From Hymenobacter rubripertinctus (GTDB lineage: Bacteria; Bacteroidota; Bacteroidia; Cytophagales; Hymenobacteraceae), in the NCBI RefSeq assembly GCF_003583925.1, contig NZ_QYCN01000004.1:269014-333013 (forward strand): a stretch of 64,000 nt of DNA, read 5' to 3'. A program made the position numbers and the translations under genes. The notes under the pieces were generated by a model. It was not told the origin of the DNA. It ran no database searches and worked only from the letters and a program-made list of their open reading frames with translations. Position 1 is the first letter of the stretch; every line of letters begins with the position of its first letter. Shown here piece by piece: positions 40,237-48,491 of this stretch.

Positions 40237-41196
40237 GTGTCGTCTGTCCGTCCGAGTGTCCGTGTGCTGCGCTGGTTCATGAGCCCGTTTTTCGGGCAGG
40301 AGCGTAGCTATTGGCGGGCCGTAACGGCGTGTTTTCTGGTGGCCAGCACGTTCTGGCTGCTCAACGCCCTCAACAAGACCTACACCACGCGCATCACCTA
40401 CCCGCTGGCCTGCCGCTACGATGAGGGCCGGTTTGTGCCGGTGCAGCCGTTGCCCACCGAGGTGGCCGTGAACGTAACCGGCCGGGGCTGGAAGCTGCTA
40501 CGCCGGCAGCTGCTGCTGGACGTGAAACCGGCCGAGCTGACATTGCGCACCTCGGCCACCCGCTACCTCACCTCCAACACCCTGCGCCCCGCCTTGCAGC
40601 AGGCCATGGACGGCTTGCAGTTCAACTACCTGCTCTCCGACACGCTCTGGGTCAGCCTCGACCGGCTGGTGAGCCGCCGCCTGCCCCTGGCCCTGAGCCC
40701 CGCCACCGACGGGGCGGCCCTGCCCTACGATGCCCGTTTCGAGCCGGCCGAAGTGCTGTTCAGGGGGCCGGCCAGCAAGGTTGAAAACCTGCCCGACCCC
40801 TACCCGGTGCACCTGCCCCAGGCCCCGGCCGGCTCCACCGCCGGCGACATTCAGGTGCCCATTGGCGGGCCGGAACTGGTGCAAACCAACGTGCAGGACG
40901 TGCGCGTGCGCTTGGTGCGCCGCCCCGTGGTGACGCTGCCCGTGGATGTGGTGCCGGAGCTGCTGGACGCCCCGCAAGGCCGCCGGTTCCGGCTTTCGCC
41001 GGCCACCGTGCGGGTACGCCTCCAGTTCTTCCCCGAAGACACCGCCCGCTTCAGCCCCGATCAGGTGCGCGTGCAGCTCCACTACGGCCAGTTCATCAAC
41101 CAGGACTCCAGCCTGCGCCCCTTCCTCTCCGAAAAGCCCCCCCAGGTGCGGGGCTACCTCGTGCTGACGCGGGGCGTGCGCGTGCGGAGCCGATAG
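40237..41196 (+). CDS. YbbR-like (CdaR-type) domain protein
   Basis: A 319-residue membrane-anchored protein. One N-terminal helix (about 29-44: VTACFLVASTFWLLNAL) precedes repeated beta domains of about 80 residues with VAVNVTGRGWKLLRRQLL, VLFRGPASKVENLPDP and VDVVPELLDAPQGRRFRLSPATVRVRLQFF. These match YbbR repeats, which in Firmicutes regulate a diadenylate cyclase. No cyclase gene is seen here, though the yajC-YbbR-coaE order is typical of Bacteroidota. The start is GTG 40237 or ATG 40279; both precede the helix, and which is used is uncertain. Confidence 0.8.
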   Translation: MSSVRPSVRVLRWFMSPFFGQERSYWRAVTACFLVASTFWLLNALNKTYTTRITYPLACRYDEGRFVPVQPLPTEVAVNVTGRGWKLLRRQLLLDVKPAELTLRTSATRYLTSNTLRPALQQAMDGLQFNYLLSDTLWVSLDRLVSRRLPLALSPATDGAALPYDARFEPAEVLFRGPASKVENLPDPYPVHLPQAPAGSTAGDIQVPIGGPELVQTNVQDVRVRLVRRPVVTLPVDVVPELLDAPQGRRFRLSPATVRVRLQFFPEDTARFSPDQVRVQLHYGQFINQDSSLRPFLSEKPPQVRGYLVLTRGVRVRSR

Positions 41197-41282
41197 AACA
41201 CGTTCTTCGTTCCCCCCCCGCAGGTAAGCCGCGCGTAGGTTCGGTAAGGCACGCATCGGTGACGAACAACGAAAAACCAGCA

Positions 41283-41897
41283 ATGAAAAACGGAAAGCAG
41301 ATGCTGAAAATCGGAATTACGGGCGGCATTGGCTCGGGCAAAAGCATTGTGGGCCGGCTGTTTCAGGTGCTGGGCGTGCCGGTGTACGACTCCGATGCGC
41401 GGGCCAAGTGGGTGATGAGCCACGACCCCGCGCTGCGGGAAGACCTGCTGGCTGCTTTTGGTCCCGAAACCTTTGATGCCGCCGGGCAGCTCAATCGCTC
41501 CTACCTGGCCCGCGTGGCCTTCCCCGACCCAGCCCAGCTGGCCCGCCTGAACGCCCTGGTCCACCCGCGTGTGGGGGAAGATTTCGCCGTCTGGGCCGCC
41601 GCCCGGGCCGCCGAGGGCTGCCCCTACATCCTCAAGGAAGCGGCCCTGCTCTACGAATCCGGGGCCTACCGGCAGCTCGACCAGGTCATTACCGTTTTCG
41701 CGCCCCAGGCTATCCGCCAGGCCCGGGTGCTGCGCCGCGACCCCCACCGCACCGCCGCAGACATCCTCACCATCATCGGCAAGCAGCTCAGCGAGGAAGA
41801 AAAACTCGCACGCGCCGACTACGTGGTGCACAACGACGACGAACACCTGCTCATTCCGCAGGTGTTGGCTCTTGATGTGGAAATTAGGAAGTCGTAA
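41283..41897 (+). CDS. coaE: Dephospho-CoA kinase
   Basis: Phosphorylates dephospho-CoA to coenzyme A, the last step of CoA synthesis. The 204-residue protein has the P-loop GGIGSGKS (14-21), the VPVYDSDARAKWVM block with the substrate-site Asp, and the HPRVGEDF motif. ATG 41283 is used; an in-frame GTG at 41259 would add a short tail. It is the last gene of the conserved nusB-coaE block. Confidence 0.93.
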   Translation: MKNGKQMLKIGITGGIGSGKSIVGRLFQVLGVPVYDSDARAKWVMSHDPALREDLLAAFGPETFDAAGQLNRSYLARVAFPDPAQLARLNALVHPRVGEDFAVWAAARAAEGCPYILKEAALLYESGAYRQLDQVITVFAPQAIRQARVLRRDPHRTAADILTIIGKQLSEEEKLARADYVVHNDDEHLLIPQVLALDVEIRKS

Positions 41898-41903
41898 ACC
41901 ACC

Positions 41904-41996
41904 GTCATTCAGAGCGCAGCGAAGAATCTCGCGTGCTGATGTTGAGTCACTATTACAACATCAGCACGCGAGGTTCTTCGCTGCGCTCTGAATGAC
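41904..41996. repeat. 41-bp inverted repeat, family B
   Basis: Arms 41904-41944 and 41956-41996 match at 40 of 41 positions with an 11-base loop and contain GTCATTCAGAGCGCAGCGAAG. It starts 6 bases after the coaE stop and sits between convergent genes, so it can terminate both. Confidence 0.85.
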
Positions 41997-42020
41997 GAAA
42001 CTCTTGCCCAGCTTCCCAAC

Positions 42021-43193
42021 TCACCGGATAATCGGGCTGCGCTCAAACGTCCGCTCGCGGTCGAAGAGGTAGCGGTAGGTGGTGTGGGTTTTGTAGATGC
42101 GGGCGCCGATGGAGCGCGTAACGGCCAGCATGCGGGGGTTGAAGTCGCCAATCCAGTTCATTTCGATTTCCTGGTAGCCGGCGCGCATGAACTCGGCGCG
42201 GGCGTGCACCATCAGGGCGCTTTCGATGCCCTGACCCTGCCACGCGGGCACCACCCCGAAGATGACGCCGAACAGCTTTTTATCCCGGCGCTGCTGGTAT
42301 TGGCGCTTCTGCCAGAGAAAGTGCAGCTTGCTGAGCAGTCCGAAGCGAGGGTTCACGTGCTTGAACATCTGGTTGAGCTCGGGCAGGCTCACGAAGAAGG
42401 CAATGGGCTCGTCGTGGTGGTAGGCAAACCAGAGCAGGCGCTCATCGAGCACCGGCTTCATTTGCTTGACCAGGTCGCGGGCCTTGTCCAGACTCATCGG
42501 GCTCACGCCGCTGTGGTTGGCCCAGGCCAGATTGTACACGTGGTGGAAGTCGCGGGCCAGCTGCTCGGCATTGCGCTTGTTGGCGTGCTGGAAGCGGAAA
42601 TCCGGGTACTGTCGGGCGTATTTGTCGAAGGCTTTGGAGAAGGTCGGGTGCAGAGGCGTATCCACCGCGCGGTAGCAGGTATACTGGCGGAAATAGAGCT
42701 GGAAGCCGTACTGCTCGAAGAGGCGCTGGTAGTAGGGCTGGTGGAAGAACATGCCGTAGTTGGGCTCCGTGAACCCCTCCGTAAGCAGGCCCCAGAACCG
42801 GTCCCGCTCCCCGAAGTTGATGGGGCCGTCCATGGCGGCCAGGCCGCGCTGGGCCAGCCACTGGCGGCAGGCCTCCAGCAACTCGTTGGCCGCCGCTTGG
42901 TCATCCTCGCACTCAAAAAAGCCCATGCCGCCCACCGCCAGCGTGGGATCGGGCTGAGGAGCCTCGTGGTTGATGAAGGCCGCCACCCGCCCGATAACCG
43001 TGCCCGCCGCGTTGGTGAGCACCCACCGGATGGCCTCGCCGTGGGCAAAACTCGGATTCTTGTTCGGGTCGAACACGGCTTCAATCTCCGGATCGAGGGG
43101 CGAAATCCACTGGGGCTGATTTTGGTAGAGGCGGGCGGGCAGGTCCAGGAACTGGCGGATGCGGGCGGGGGAGTTTACTTCGAGAAGCGGCAT
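42021..43193 (-). CDS. GNAT-fold acyltransferase-like protein
   Basis: A 390-residue protein beginning MPLLEVNSPARIRQFLDLPARLYQNQPQWISP, a start common to a Bacteroidota family annotated as GNAT. The C-terminal half has a typical acetyl-CoA loop: LFGVIFGVVPAWQGQGIESALM. The acceptor is unknown; a sugar or peptide of the envelope is plausible because the next genes are membrane glycosyltransferase-like. It begins 11 bases after the stop of the upstream GT-C gene, so they are likely one operon. Confidence 0.75.
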   Translation of the reverse strand: MPLLEVNSPARIRQFLDLPARLYQNQPQWISPLDPEIEAVFDPNKNPSFAHGEAIRWVLTNAAGTVIGRVAAFINHEAPQPDPTLAVGGMGFFECEDDQAAANELLEACRQWLAQRGLAAMDGPINFGERDRFWGLLTEGFTEPNYGMFFHQPYYQRLFEQYGFQLYFRQYTCYRAVDTPLHPTFSKAFDKYARQYPDFRFQHANKRNAEQLARDFHHVYNLAWANHSGVSPMSLDKARDLVKQMKPVLDERLLWFAYHHDEPIAFFVSLPELNQMFKHVNPRFGLLSKLHFLWQKRQYQQRRDKKLFGVIFGVVPAWQGQGIESALMVHARAEFMRAGYQEIEMNWIGDFNPRMLAVTRSIGARIYKTHTTYRYLFDRERTFERSPIIR

Positions 43194-43204
43194 AGCAGGA
43201 GAAA

Positions 43205-44845
43205 TCAGCGGCGGCCGGAAAGCGGCGGCCGGGCGAATACGGACAGCAATTTAAGGCCATTTACGCGCCGCACGTACACTTCGCGGCCCACCGAGTCGGG
43301 ATACGGCGCCGGATGCCAACGGTAGGTGGTGAGAAAGTAGCGGGCCTTACTTGGGGGAACCATGCGCAGGCGCGCCCGCTCGGCGGGGGGCAGCAGCAGC
43401 TGGGCATTGTGCAGCATCAGGGCCGTGCGCGGCTCGGTGGCCACGGTTACGGCCGGGCTGGCATCGTGGGCCATAATCCACTCCAGGCCCTCCCGCCCCG
43501 AGAGGCCCCAGTAGTCGCGCTCGAACAGGCGCTCGGCCGTAGGGCCGGGCAGAAAGCTGAAATACACGTTCTGATACGGATGATCCGCCACCATGCGCCA
43601 GGCCGTGTGGCCCAGGCCGGCCACCAGCAGCAGGGCCACCGCGTAGCCGCTGCGCCGCAGAAACGGAGCAGCAGGGCGCTGCCAGCCCCGCCACAGGGCC
43701 TGCGCCCCCCGGCCCGCCAGCAGCAGCAGGGCCGGATACACAAAATACAGGTGCCGCCACCCGTCATACACCACTGAGCGCAGCAGCACAATGGCCAGCA
43801 GCGGCCCAAACAGCCAGGCCAGCACCAGCAAATCGGCCCGGCCGGCCGGAGTGCGCAGCCAGGCGGCCGGCCCGAGTAGGCCGGCCCGCGCCACCACGGC
43901 CGTGCCGGCCAGCCCCAGGGCCACGTACGGCAGCGGGGTGGTAATGAGTAGCCAAACGGGTACGTAGTGCCAGGGCAGGGCCTGCACCGCTATTTCCCGC
44001 CCCAGATACAGCGTCAGCATATCGGCCCGGTAGTGGCTGAAGCTGCGGAAAGCGGCCAGAAAGTGTGGCCCCGGCTGCTCCCAGAGGTAGGGCCAGCCCG
44101 CCACCACCACGCCTGCCAGCAGCGGAAAAAACAGCAGCAGCTGCCCGGCCAGCTCCCGCCGGATGGCCGGGCGCGACCACCCTTCGAGGGCCGCGAAACC
44201 CAGCGTGAGGCCCACTAGCAGCACGCCCATCGTGCGCACATCAATGGCCGCGCCCACGGCCAGGGCATGCCCGGCAGCCCGCGCCCAGGTGGGCCGCCGC
44301 AGCCAGCGTAGCAGCGTGCCCACGGCCAGCGTGAAAAAGCCCAGAAACACCAGGTCCTTGTAGTTGTAAAAGGATTCGGCAAACATGCGCGGCGACAGCA
44401 CCAGGGCCGCCGCCACGGCCAGCCCCCACCCGCCGCTGCCCAGGTAGCGGGCCGCCAGCCGGTAGAGGGCGTAGGTACCCGCCACGCAGGTCAGCCAAAT
44501 AACCAAGTGGCGGAAGAAGTACACGTCGCGGGAGTCCTCCACGCCCACCACTTTCTCCAGCACCACCAGCGGCAGTTGGTAGAGCACGCCGTGGTCGGCG
44601 TCCTGGTTCTCGCTCATGGCCGGAATCTGGGCGAAGGTGGCCTGGCGGCGGGCCAGCGCCGGGGCCAGGCGCAGGGCCACGTACTTGGCGTTGATGATGC
44701 CGTTGAGCCGGTCCAGCTGCTCGTCCCAGCCCACGCCGTAGTCGCGGTGCAGGGCCACGCCCAGCAAAGCCAGCAGCCCAAAAAACGCGCCCACCAGCCA
44801 GCCAAACCAGGCAGGACGGGCAACGGGGGCAGAGAAACGGGACAT
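43205..44845 (-). CDS. GT-C family membrane glycosyltransferase-like protein
   Basis: A 546-residue polytopic membrane protein with about ten hydrophobic helices. After the first helix comes DYGVGWDEQLDRLNG; the acidic pair (DE) in the first periplasmic loop is the catalytic signature of GT-C enzymes (PMT, ArnT and relatives) that use lipid-phosphate sugars. Other shared blocks with the paralog at 46336-47955 are LSPRMFAESFYNYKDLVFL, YDGWRHLYFVYPALLLLA and FERDYWGLSGREGLEW. Acceptor and sugar are unknown. Start set at 44845 (MSRFSAPVARP), placing the first helix correctly; the upstream extension crosses an inverted repeat. Confidence 0.8.
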   Translation of the reverse strand: MSRFSAPVARPAWFGWLVGAFFGLLALLGVALHRDYGVGWDEQLDRLNGIINAKYVALRLAPALARRQATFAQIPAMSENQDADHGVLYQLPLVVLEKVVGVEDSRDVYFFRHLVIWLTCVAGTYALYRLAARYLGSGGWGLAVAAALVLSPRMFAESFYNYKDLVFLGFFTLAVGTLLRWLRRPTWARAAGHALAVGAAIDVRTMGVLLVGLTLGFAALEGWSRPAIRRELAGQLLLFFPLLAGVVVAGWPYLWEQPGPHFLAAFRSFSHYRADMLTLYLGREIAVQALPWHYVPVWLLITTPLPYVALGLAGTAVVARAGLLGPAAWLRTPAGRADLLVLAWLFGPLLAIVLLRSVVYDGWRHLYFVYPALLLLAGRGAQALWRGWQRPAAPFLRRSGYAVALLLVAGLGHTAWRMVADHPYQNVYFSFLPGPTAERLFERDYWGLSGREGLEWIMAHDASPAVTVATEPRTALMLHNAQLLLPPAERARLRMVPPSKARYFLTTYRWHPAPYPDSVGREVYVRRVNGLKLLSVFARPPLSGRR

Positions 44846-44884
44846 AGGGCCAGGGGAAGAAAGAAGTCGAGAGGAAGTGCGGCT

Positions 44885-44942
44885 TTGTGTTGCATCTTCA
44901 CCGGTTGCAAAACAAGTTGCAACGGGTGAAGATGCAACACAA
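44885..44942. repeat. 18-bp inverted repeat between divergent GT-C genes
   Basis: Perfect arms TTGTGTTGCATCTTCACC (44885-44902) and its complement (44925-44942); a second, nested pair GTTGCA/TGCAAC lies in the loop. It is in the promoter region of two divergent genes, so it could be an operator or part of a mobile palindrome. Confidence 0.6.
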
Positions 44943-45053
44943 GCTGACGGAGCCAACCGGCCCGTGAAAGATGCCCACCCGGTGAAGCCGCGCAAACGCT
45001 GCTAAATTCGGGAATTCATTTCCGAATCTCTCCCTTTTAGTCATCTGCTGCCG

Positions 45054-46367
45054 GTGCTTCGTTCTCTTCCCCGCTACGTCTGGCCCGTGGCCGCGCTGCT
45101 GCTGGTGCTGCGGCTGGCCCTCAACCTGGGCCTCAATCCCGGCCTGGAGTGGAACTACGATGAGCGCCGCAACGCCCGCATTGCCGATAACTACCTGGCC
45201 GGGCGCGGCTACGTCAGCCTCGACCCCGAGCGGAAACAAATCCGGCCTGATTCGTTCCATGCCAGCTTTCCGGTGTTCGTGTACGTGGCCTGGAGCCGGA
45301 CCGGGCTGCCCCGGCACTACCTCACGCTGCTGGTGTACGCCGCCGCCGCCGGCTGCTACCTGCTGGGCGGCCTGTACGTGCAGCGCACCCTGCACTACTG
45401 CGGGCTGGCCCCCGGCGTAGGCTGGCTGGGGGCGGGGCTCTGGGCCGTGTCGCCGGGGGTGGTCTACTACATCGGGGCCTTCTGGTGGTTTGAGAACCTG
45501 ACCCTGCCGCTGCTGATTGTGGTGGTGTATAAGCTGCTGCGCCTGCACGGCGGCCGGCCCCTGCGCCGGCCCGATGCCCTGCTGCTGGTGGCGGCCGTGG
45601 TGCTTTCGTGCCTGCTGCGGGGCTACCTGCTGGCAGTGTACGGGTTGCTGTTCGCCGTGTTTCTGGGACTGATGACGGCCCGGCCGGCGCGGCAGCAGCG
45701 GGCGGCCTGGGGCCTGAGCCTGGCCCTGCTGCTGGCCCTGGGCCTGGCGCACTGGCCCATTCTGGTTAAAAACCACCGCCTGTTCGGGGCCTACACCCTC
45801 AGCAACCAGGCCGGCTTCGAGCTGCTCCAGGGCCACAACGCCGTCACGCGGGGCCGGTTTATGTTTGATTGGGACGACCGCCAGGGGCCGTTCGACCAGT
45901 ACCTGCGGGCGCGGGTGCCCGGGCTGGATTCGCTCGATCAGTACCAGGAAAGCCGGGCGCGGGCACGGGTGGCCCGGCAGTGGGTGCTGGCCCATCCCGG
46001 GGCCGAGCTGCGCCTGTGGGTGCGCAAAACGGTGCTGTTCTTCTCGCCCGAAAACTTCATTGCCGACGCCCCCCGCACGCCCTGGAACCCGTTCACGGCC
46101 CTGGTGCACCTGGCTTTCTTCGGGGCGCTGGCCCTCACGCTCACGGGCTTCCGGGGCCTGCGCCTGCGCCCCACCGACTGGCTGCTGCTCGCGCCGCTGG
46201 TGGCCGTGTGGGGGCTAAGCCTGGTATTTTTCGTAGGGTTCCGGTGGCGGTTTTTTGCCGAGCCGGCCCTGCTGCTGTTCCCGCTGGTAGTGGCGGGCCG
46301 GCTGGGGTGGCTGCCGGGCGGGGCGAAGCGGCGGCTTAGCGGGTCTGGCACACCACCAGCACCGTAA
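45054..46367 (+). CDS. GT-C family membrane glycosyltransferase-like protein
   Basis: A 437-residue polytopic membrane protein. The first loop after the N-terminal helix reads WNYDERRNARIADNYLAGRGY with the acidic DE pair of GT-C enzymes, and the pattern YLAGRGY, HWPILVKNHRLFGAYTLSNQAGFELLQGHN and a Trp/Arg-rich C-terminal region resemble ArnT/dolichyl-P-mannose-type transferases. Not a close paralog of its two neighbours. A GTG start at 45054 is used. Its 3' end overlaps the convergent GT-C gene by 32 bases. Sugar and acceptor unknown. Confidence 0.75.
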   Translation: MLRSLPRYVWPVAALLLVLRLALNLGLNPGLEWNYDERRNARIADNYLAGRGYVSLDPERKQIRPDSFHASFPVFVYVAWSRTGLPRHYLTLLVYAAAAGCYLLGGLYVQRTLHYCGLAPGVGWLGAGLWAVSPGVVYYIGAFWWFENLTLPLLIVVVYKLLRLHGGRPLRRPDALLLVAAVVLSCLLRGYLLAVYGLLFAVFLGLMTARPARQQRAAWGLSLALLLALGLAHWPILVKNHRLFGAYTLSNQAGFELLQGHNAVTRGRFMFDWDDRQGPFDQYLRARVPGLDSLDQYQESRARARVARQWVLAHPGAELRLWVRKTVLFFSPENFIADAPRTPWNPFTALVHLAFFGALALTLTGFRGLRLRPTDWLLLAPLVAVWGLSLVFFVGFRWRFFAEPALLLFPLVVAGRLGWLPGGAKRRLSGSGTPPAP

Positions 46368-47955
46368 CGCCATCGGCCCGCACCGTGTGCAGGAGCCGGC
46401 CCATTTCGGGGGTGAGGTGAACGGGGCGGAAGCGGAAGCCGGTGATATAGTAATGGCCCGGCTCCTCGGGCGCGAAAACGAAGCGGGCGCGGTCGGCGGC
46501 GGGCAGCAGGGCCAGGTTGTTCTCGAAGGGCGGCAGGTGCGACACGTCCACGGCAATGCGGCCGGTGGGCTGGTGACGCAGCAGCCACTCCAGCCCCTGC
46601 CGGTAGGCCAGGCCCCAGTAGTCGCGCTCGAACTGCTGCTCTACTACTTGGGCGGGCAGAAAGCTGAAATACACCTGCTGTTGGGGGTGCATGGCCACCA
46701 TCCGCCCGGCCGTAACAACCGCTTCCAGGGCCGCCAGCAGGCCCAGCGCCGCCACTACCGGCCGCCACCGGCTTTGCGCCCGCGCCCAGGCCCAGAGCTG
46801 CCGGCCCGCGCCCACGGCCAGCAGCAGCAGGGCCGGATACGTGAAGTACAAGTGCCGCCAGCCATCATAAATAACCGACTGCAACCCGATAACCAGCACG
46901 AAAGGCCCCAGCAGCCAGCCGCCGAACAGCAGATCGAGGCGGCCGGCCGCAGTGCTCAGCAGCCGCTTGGGGTGGCGCAGCAGCCGGCCGGCCAGCGCCA
47001 GCAGCCCCGCCAGGCCCGCCAGCGAGTAGGCTACCGGCGTGGTAATCAGCAGCCACACGGGCGCGTAGTGCCAGGGCAGGCGCAACGACGACTCGGCCCG
47101 GCCCAGGTACCACACCGGCCCGTCCCAGCGGAAGCGCTGCATCTGCCCGAAAGCGGCCAGCAGGTTGGTCAGGGGGGCTTCCCAGAGGTAGGGCCAGCCC
47201 AGCACGGTGGTTGCCGCCGCCAGCAGCAGGTAGCCGCCCGCCAGCACCGCCAGCCGGCCACGGCCGACGGGCTGCGTGGGCCAGCTGGCTTCCAGCGCCA
47301 GCAGGCCGAGGGTAAAGGGCACCAGCAGCAGGCCCAGAATACGGATGTCGATGGCGGCGGCAGTGGCCAGGGCATGCACCAGGGCGCGCCCCGCCGTGGG
47401 CCGGGCCAGCAGGCGGCTCAGCGTGTAGATGCCCAGCGTGAATGCCGCCAGAAACACGAGGTCTTTGGCGTTGTAGAACGACTCGGCAAACATACGGGGG
47501 CTGAGCACGAACAGGCCGGCCGTGAGCAGGGCCAGGTACTGGTTGCGGAAGCGCCGCCGCGCCAGCCCGTATAGCGCCCCCAACCCGCCCAGGCACACCA
47601 GCCAGGTACCGAAATGGCGCAGCAGGTAGTACGTTCGCGGGTCGGTGCCGGGCCGCAGCACATCCAGCAAAGCCAGCGGCACCTCGAACAGCACGCCGTG
47701 GTCGTTGTCGACGTAACCGGCCAAAGGGGGGGCGCTCTGGAGCAGCAGCTGGTTGGCCGCCCATTCCGGGGCTACCAGCCCGGCCACGTAGCGCAGGCTC
47801 ACCAGGCCGTTGGCCCGGTCCACGGGCTCATCCCAGGAAACCCCGTAATCGGGCACCAGCCCCGCGCCCAGCACCAGCAGCAGCCCGAAAACCAGCGGAA
47901 CCAGCCAGCGGGGAGCATAACGAACGGGCGATTGCGCCCCGGCAGCAACAGCCAT
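46336..47955 (-). CDS. GT-C family membrane glycosyltransferase-like protein (paralog of 43205-44845)
   Basis: A 539-residue polytopic membrane protein with DYGVSWDEPVDRANG after the first helix, LSPRMFAESFYNAKDLVFL, YDGWRHLYFTYPALLLLA and FERDYWGLAYRQGLEWLLRH, all shared with the protein from 43205-44845, so the two arose by duplication. Likely inner membrane with a periplasmic catalytic face. No substrate can be named. It lies on the minus strand opposite the third GT-C gene, overlapping its end. Confidence 0.8.
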   Translation of the reverse strand: MAVAAGAQSPVRYAPRWLVPLVFGLLLVLGAGLVPDYGVSWDEPVDRANGLVSLRYVAGLVAPEWAANQLLLQSAPPLAGYVDNDHGVLFEVPLALLDVLRPGTDPRTYYLLRHFGTWLVCLGGLGALYGLARRRFRNQYLALLTAGLFVLSPRMFAESFYNAKDLVFLAAFTLGIYTLSRLLARPTAGRALVHALATAAAIDIRILGLLLVPFTLGLLALEASWPTQPVGRGRLAVLAGGYLLLAAATTVLGWPYLWEAPLTNLLAAFGQMQRFRWDGPVWYLGRAESSLRLPWHYAPVWLLITTPVAYSLAGLAGLLALAGRLLRHPKRLLSTAAGRLDLLFGGWLLGPFVLVIGLQSVIYDGWRHLYFTYPALLLLAVGAGRQLWAWARAQSRWRPVVAALGLLAALEAVVTAGRMVAMHPQQQVYFSFLPAQVVEQQFERDYWGLAYRQGLEWLLRHQPTGRIAVDVSHLPPFENNLALLPAADRARFVFAPEEPGHYYITGFRFRPVHLTPEMGRLLHTVRADGVTVLVVCQTR

Positions 47956-48114
47956 CCGAATCAGTAAGTAAATAGGCCAGGAAATAAGGCGGGACCCGCG
48001 CCGCTACCAGCCGTGGCCCCGTTTAGGGCGTAGTGTGCCCCCCGGCAGGGGGCGCAGCGGAGGCCGGCAGCCACTGCCCCGGCAAGGTACGACCCGGCCT
48101 GGCGGCATGGCAAT

Positions 48115-48148
48115 AAAAAAGGACTGCCGTTGCCGACAGTCCTTTTTT
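48115..48148 (-). terminator. Terminator after the tRNA-Val pair
   Basis: A 12-bp stem AAAAAAGGACTG (48115-48126) with CAGTCCTTTTTT (48137-48148), loop 10 bases, lying 8 bases downstream of tRNA-Val on the minus strand; A/T tracts on both sides allow bidirectional use. Confidence 0.88.
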
Positions 48149-48155
48149 AAGATGG

Positions 48156-48230
48156 TGGGAGATACTGGGTTCGAACCAGTGACCCTCTGCTTGTAAGGCA
48201 GATGCTCTGAACCAGCTGAGCTAATCTCCC
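48156..48230 (-). tRNA. tRNA-Val (anticodon TAC)
   Basis: A minus-strand cloverleaf with acceptor GGGAGAT/ATCTCCC plus discriminator A, D arm GCTCAGCTGGTTCAGAGC, anticodon stem TCTGC/GCAGA with loop CTTACAA (anticodon TAC, valine) and T loop TTCGAAC. CCA not encoded. Confidence 0.95.
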
Positions 48231-48256
48231 GGGGGGGGTATGCGTACTAAAAAAAG

Positions 48257-48331
48257 TGGGAGATACTGGGTTCGAACCAGTGACCCTCTGCTTGTAAGGC
48301 AGATGCTCTGAACCAGCTGAGCTAATCTCCC
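48257..48331 (-). tRNA. tRNA-Val (anticodon TAC), second copy
   Basis: Identical over the tRNA body to the copy at 48156-48230, 26 bases upstream of it on the minus strand, so both are likely one transcript ended at 48115-48148. Confidence 0.95.
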
Positions 48332-48491
48332 AATGGGCGTATCCTGTTTGGGATGGCAAATATGGCGGGTCATTTTCGAAAACGCAACTCTTTGTCCCAT
48401 CTTTGGCTAAAGAAATTTCCTGATTCCGCCCCCATTCTGCGGGAAGGTGCTGCCAGTCAGAAATTTCGGAAAACCCAGGAAGGTATCGTCG

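Noticed and set aside
42084..43325. A 413-codon + strand frame antisense to the GNAT gene
   Set aside because: No recognisable domain; the minus-strand protein has clear GNAT features.
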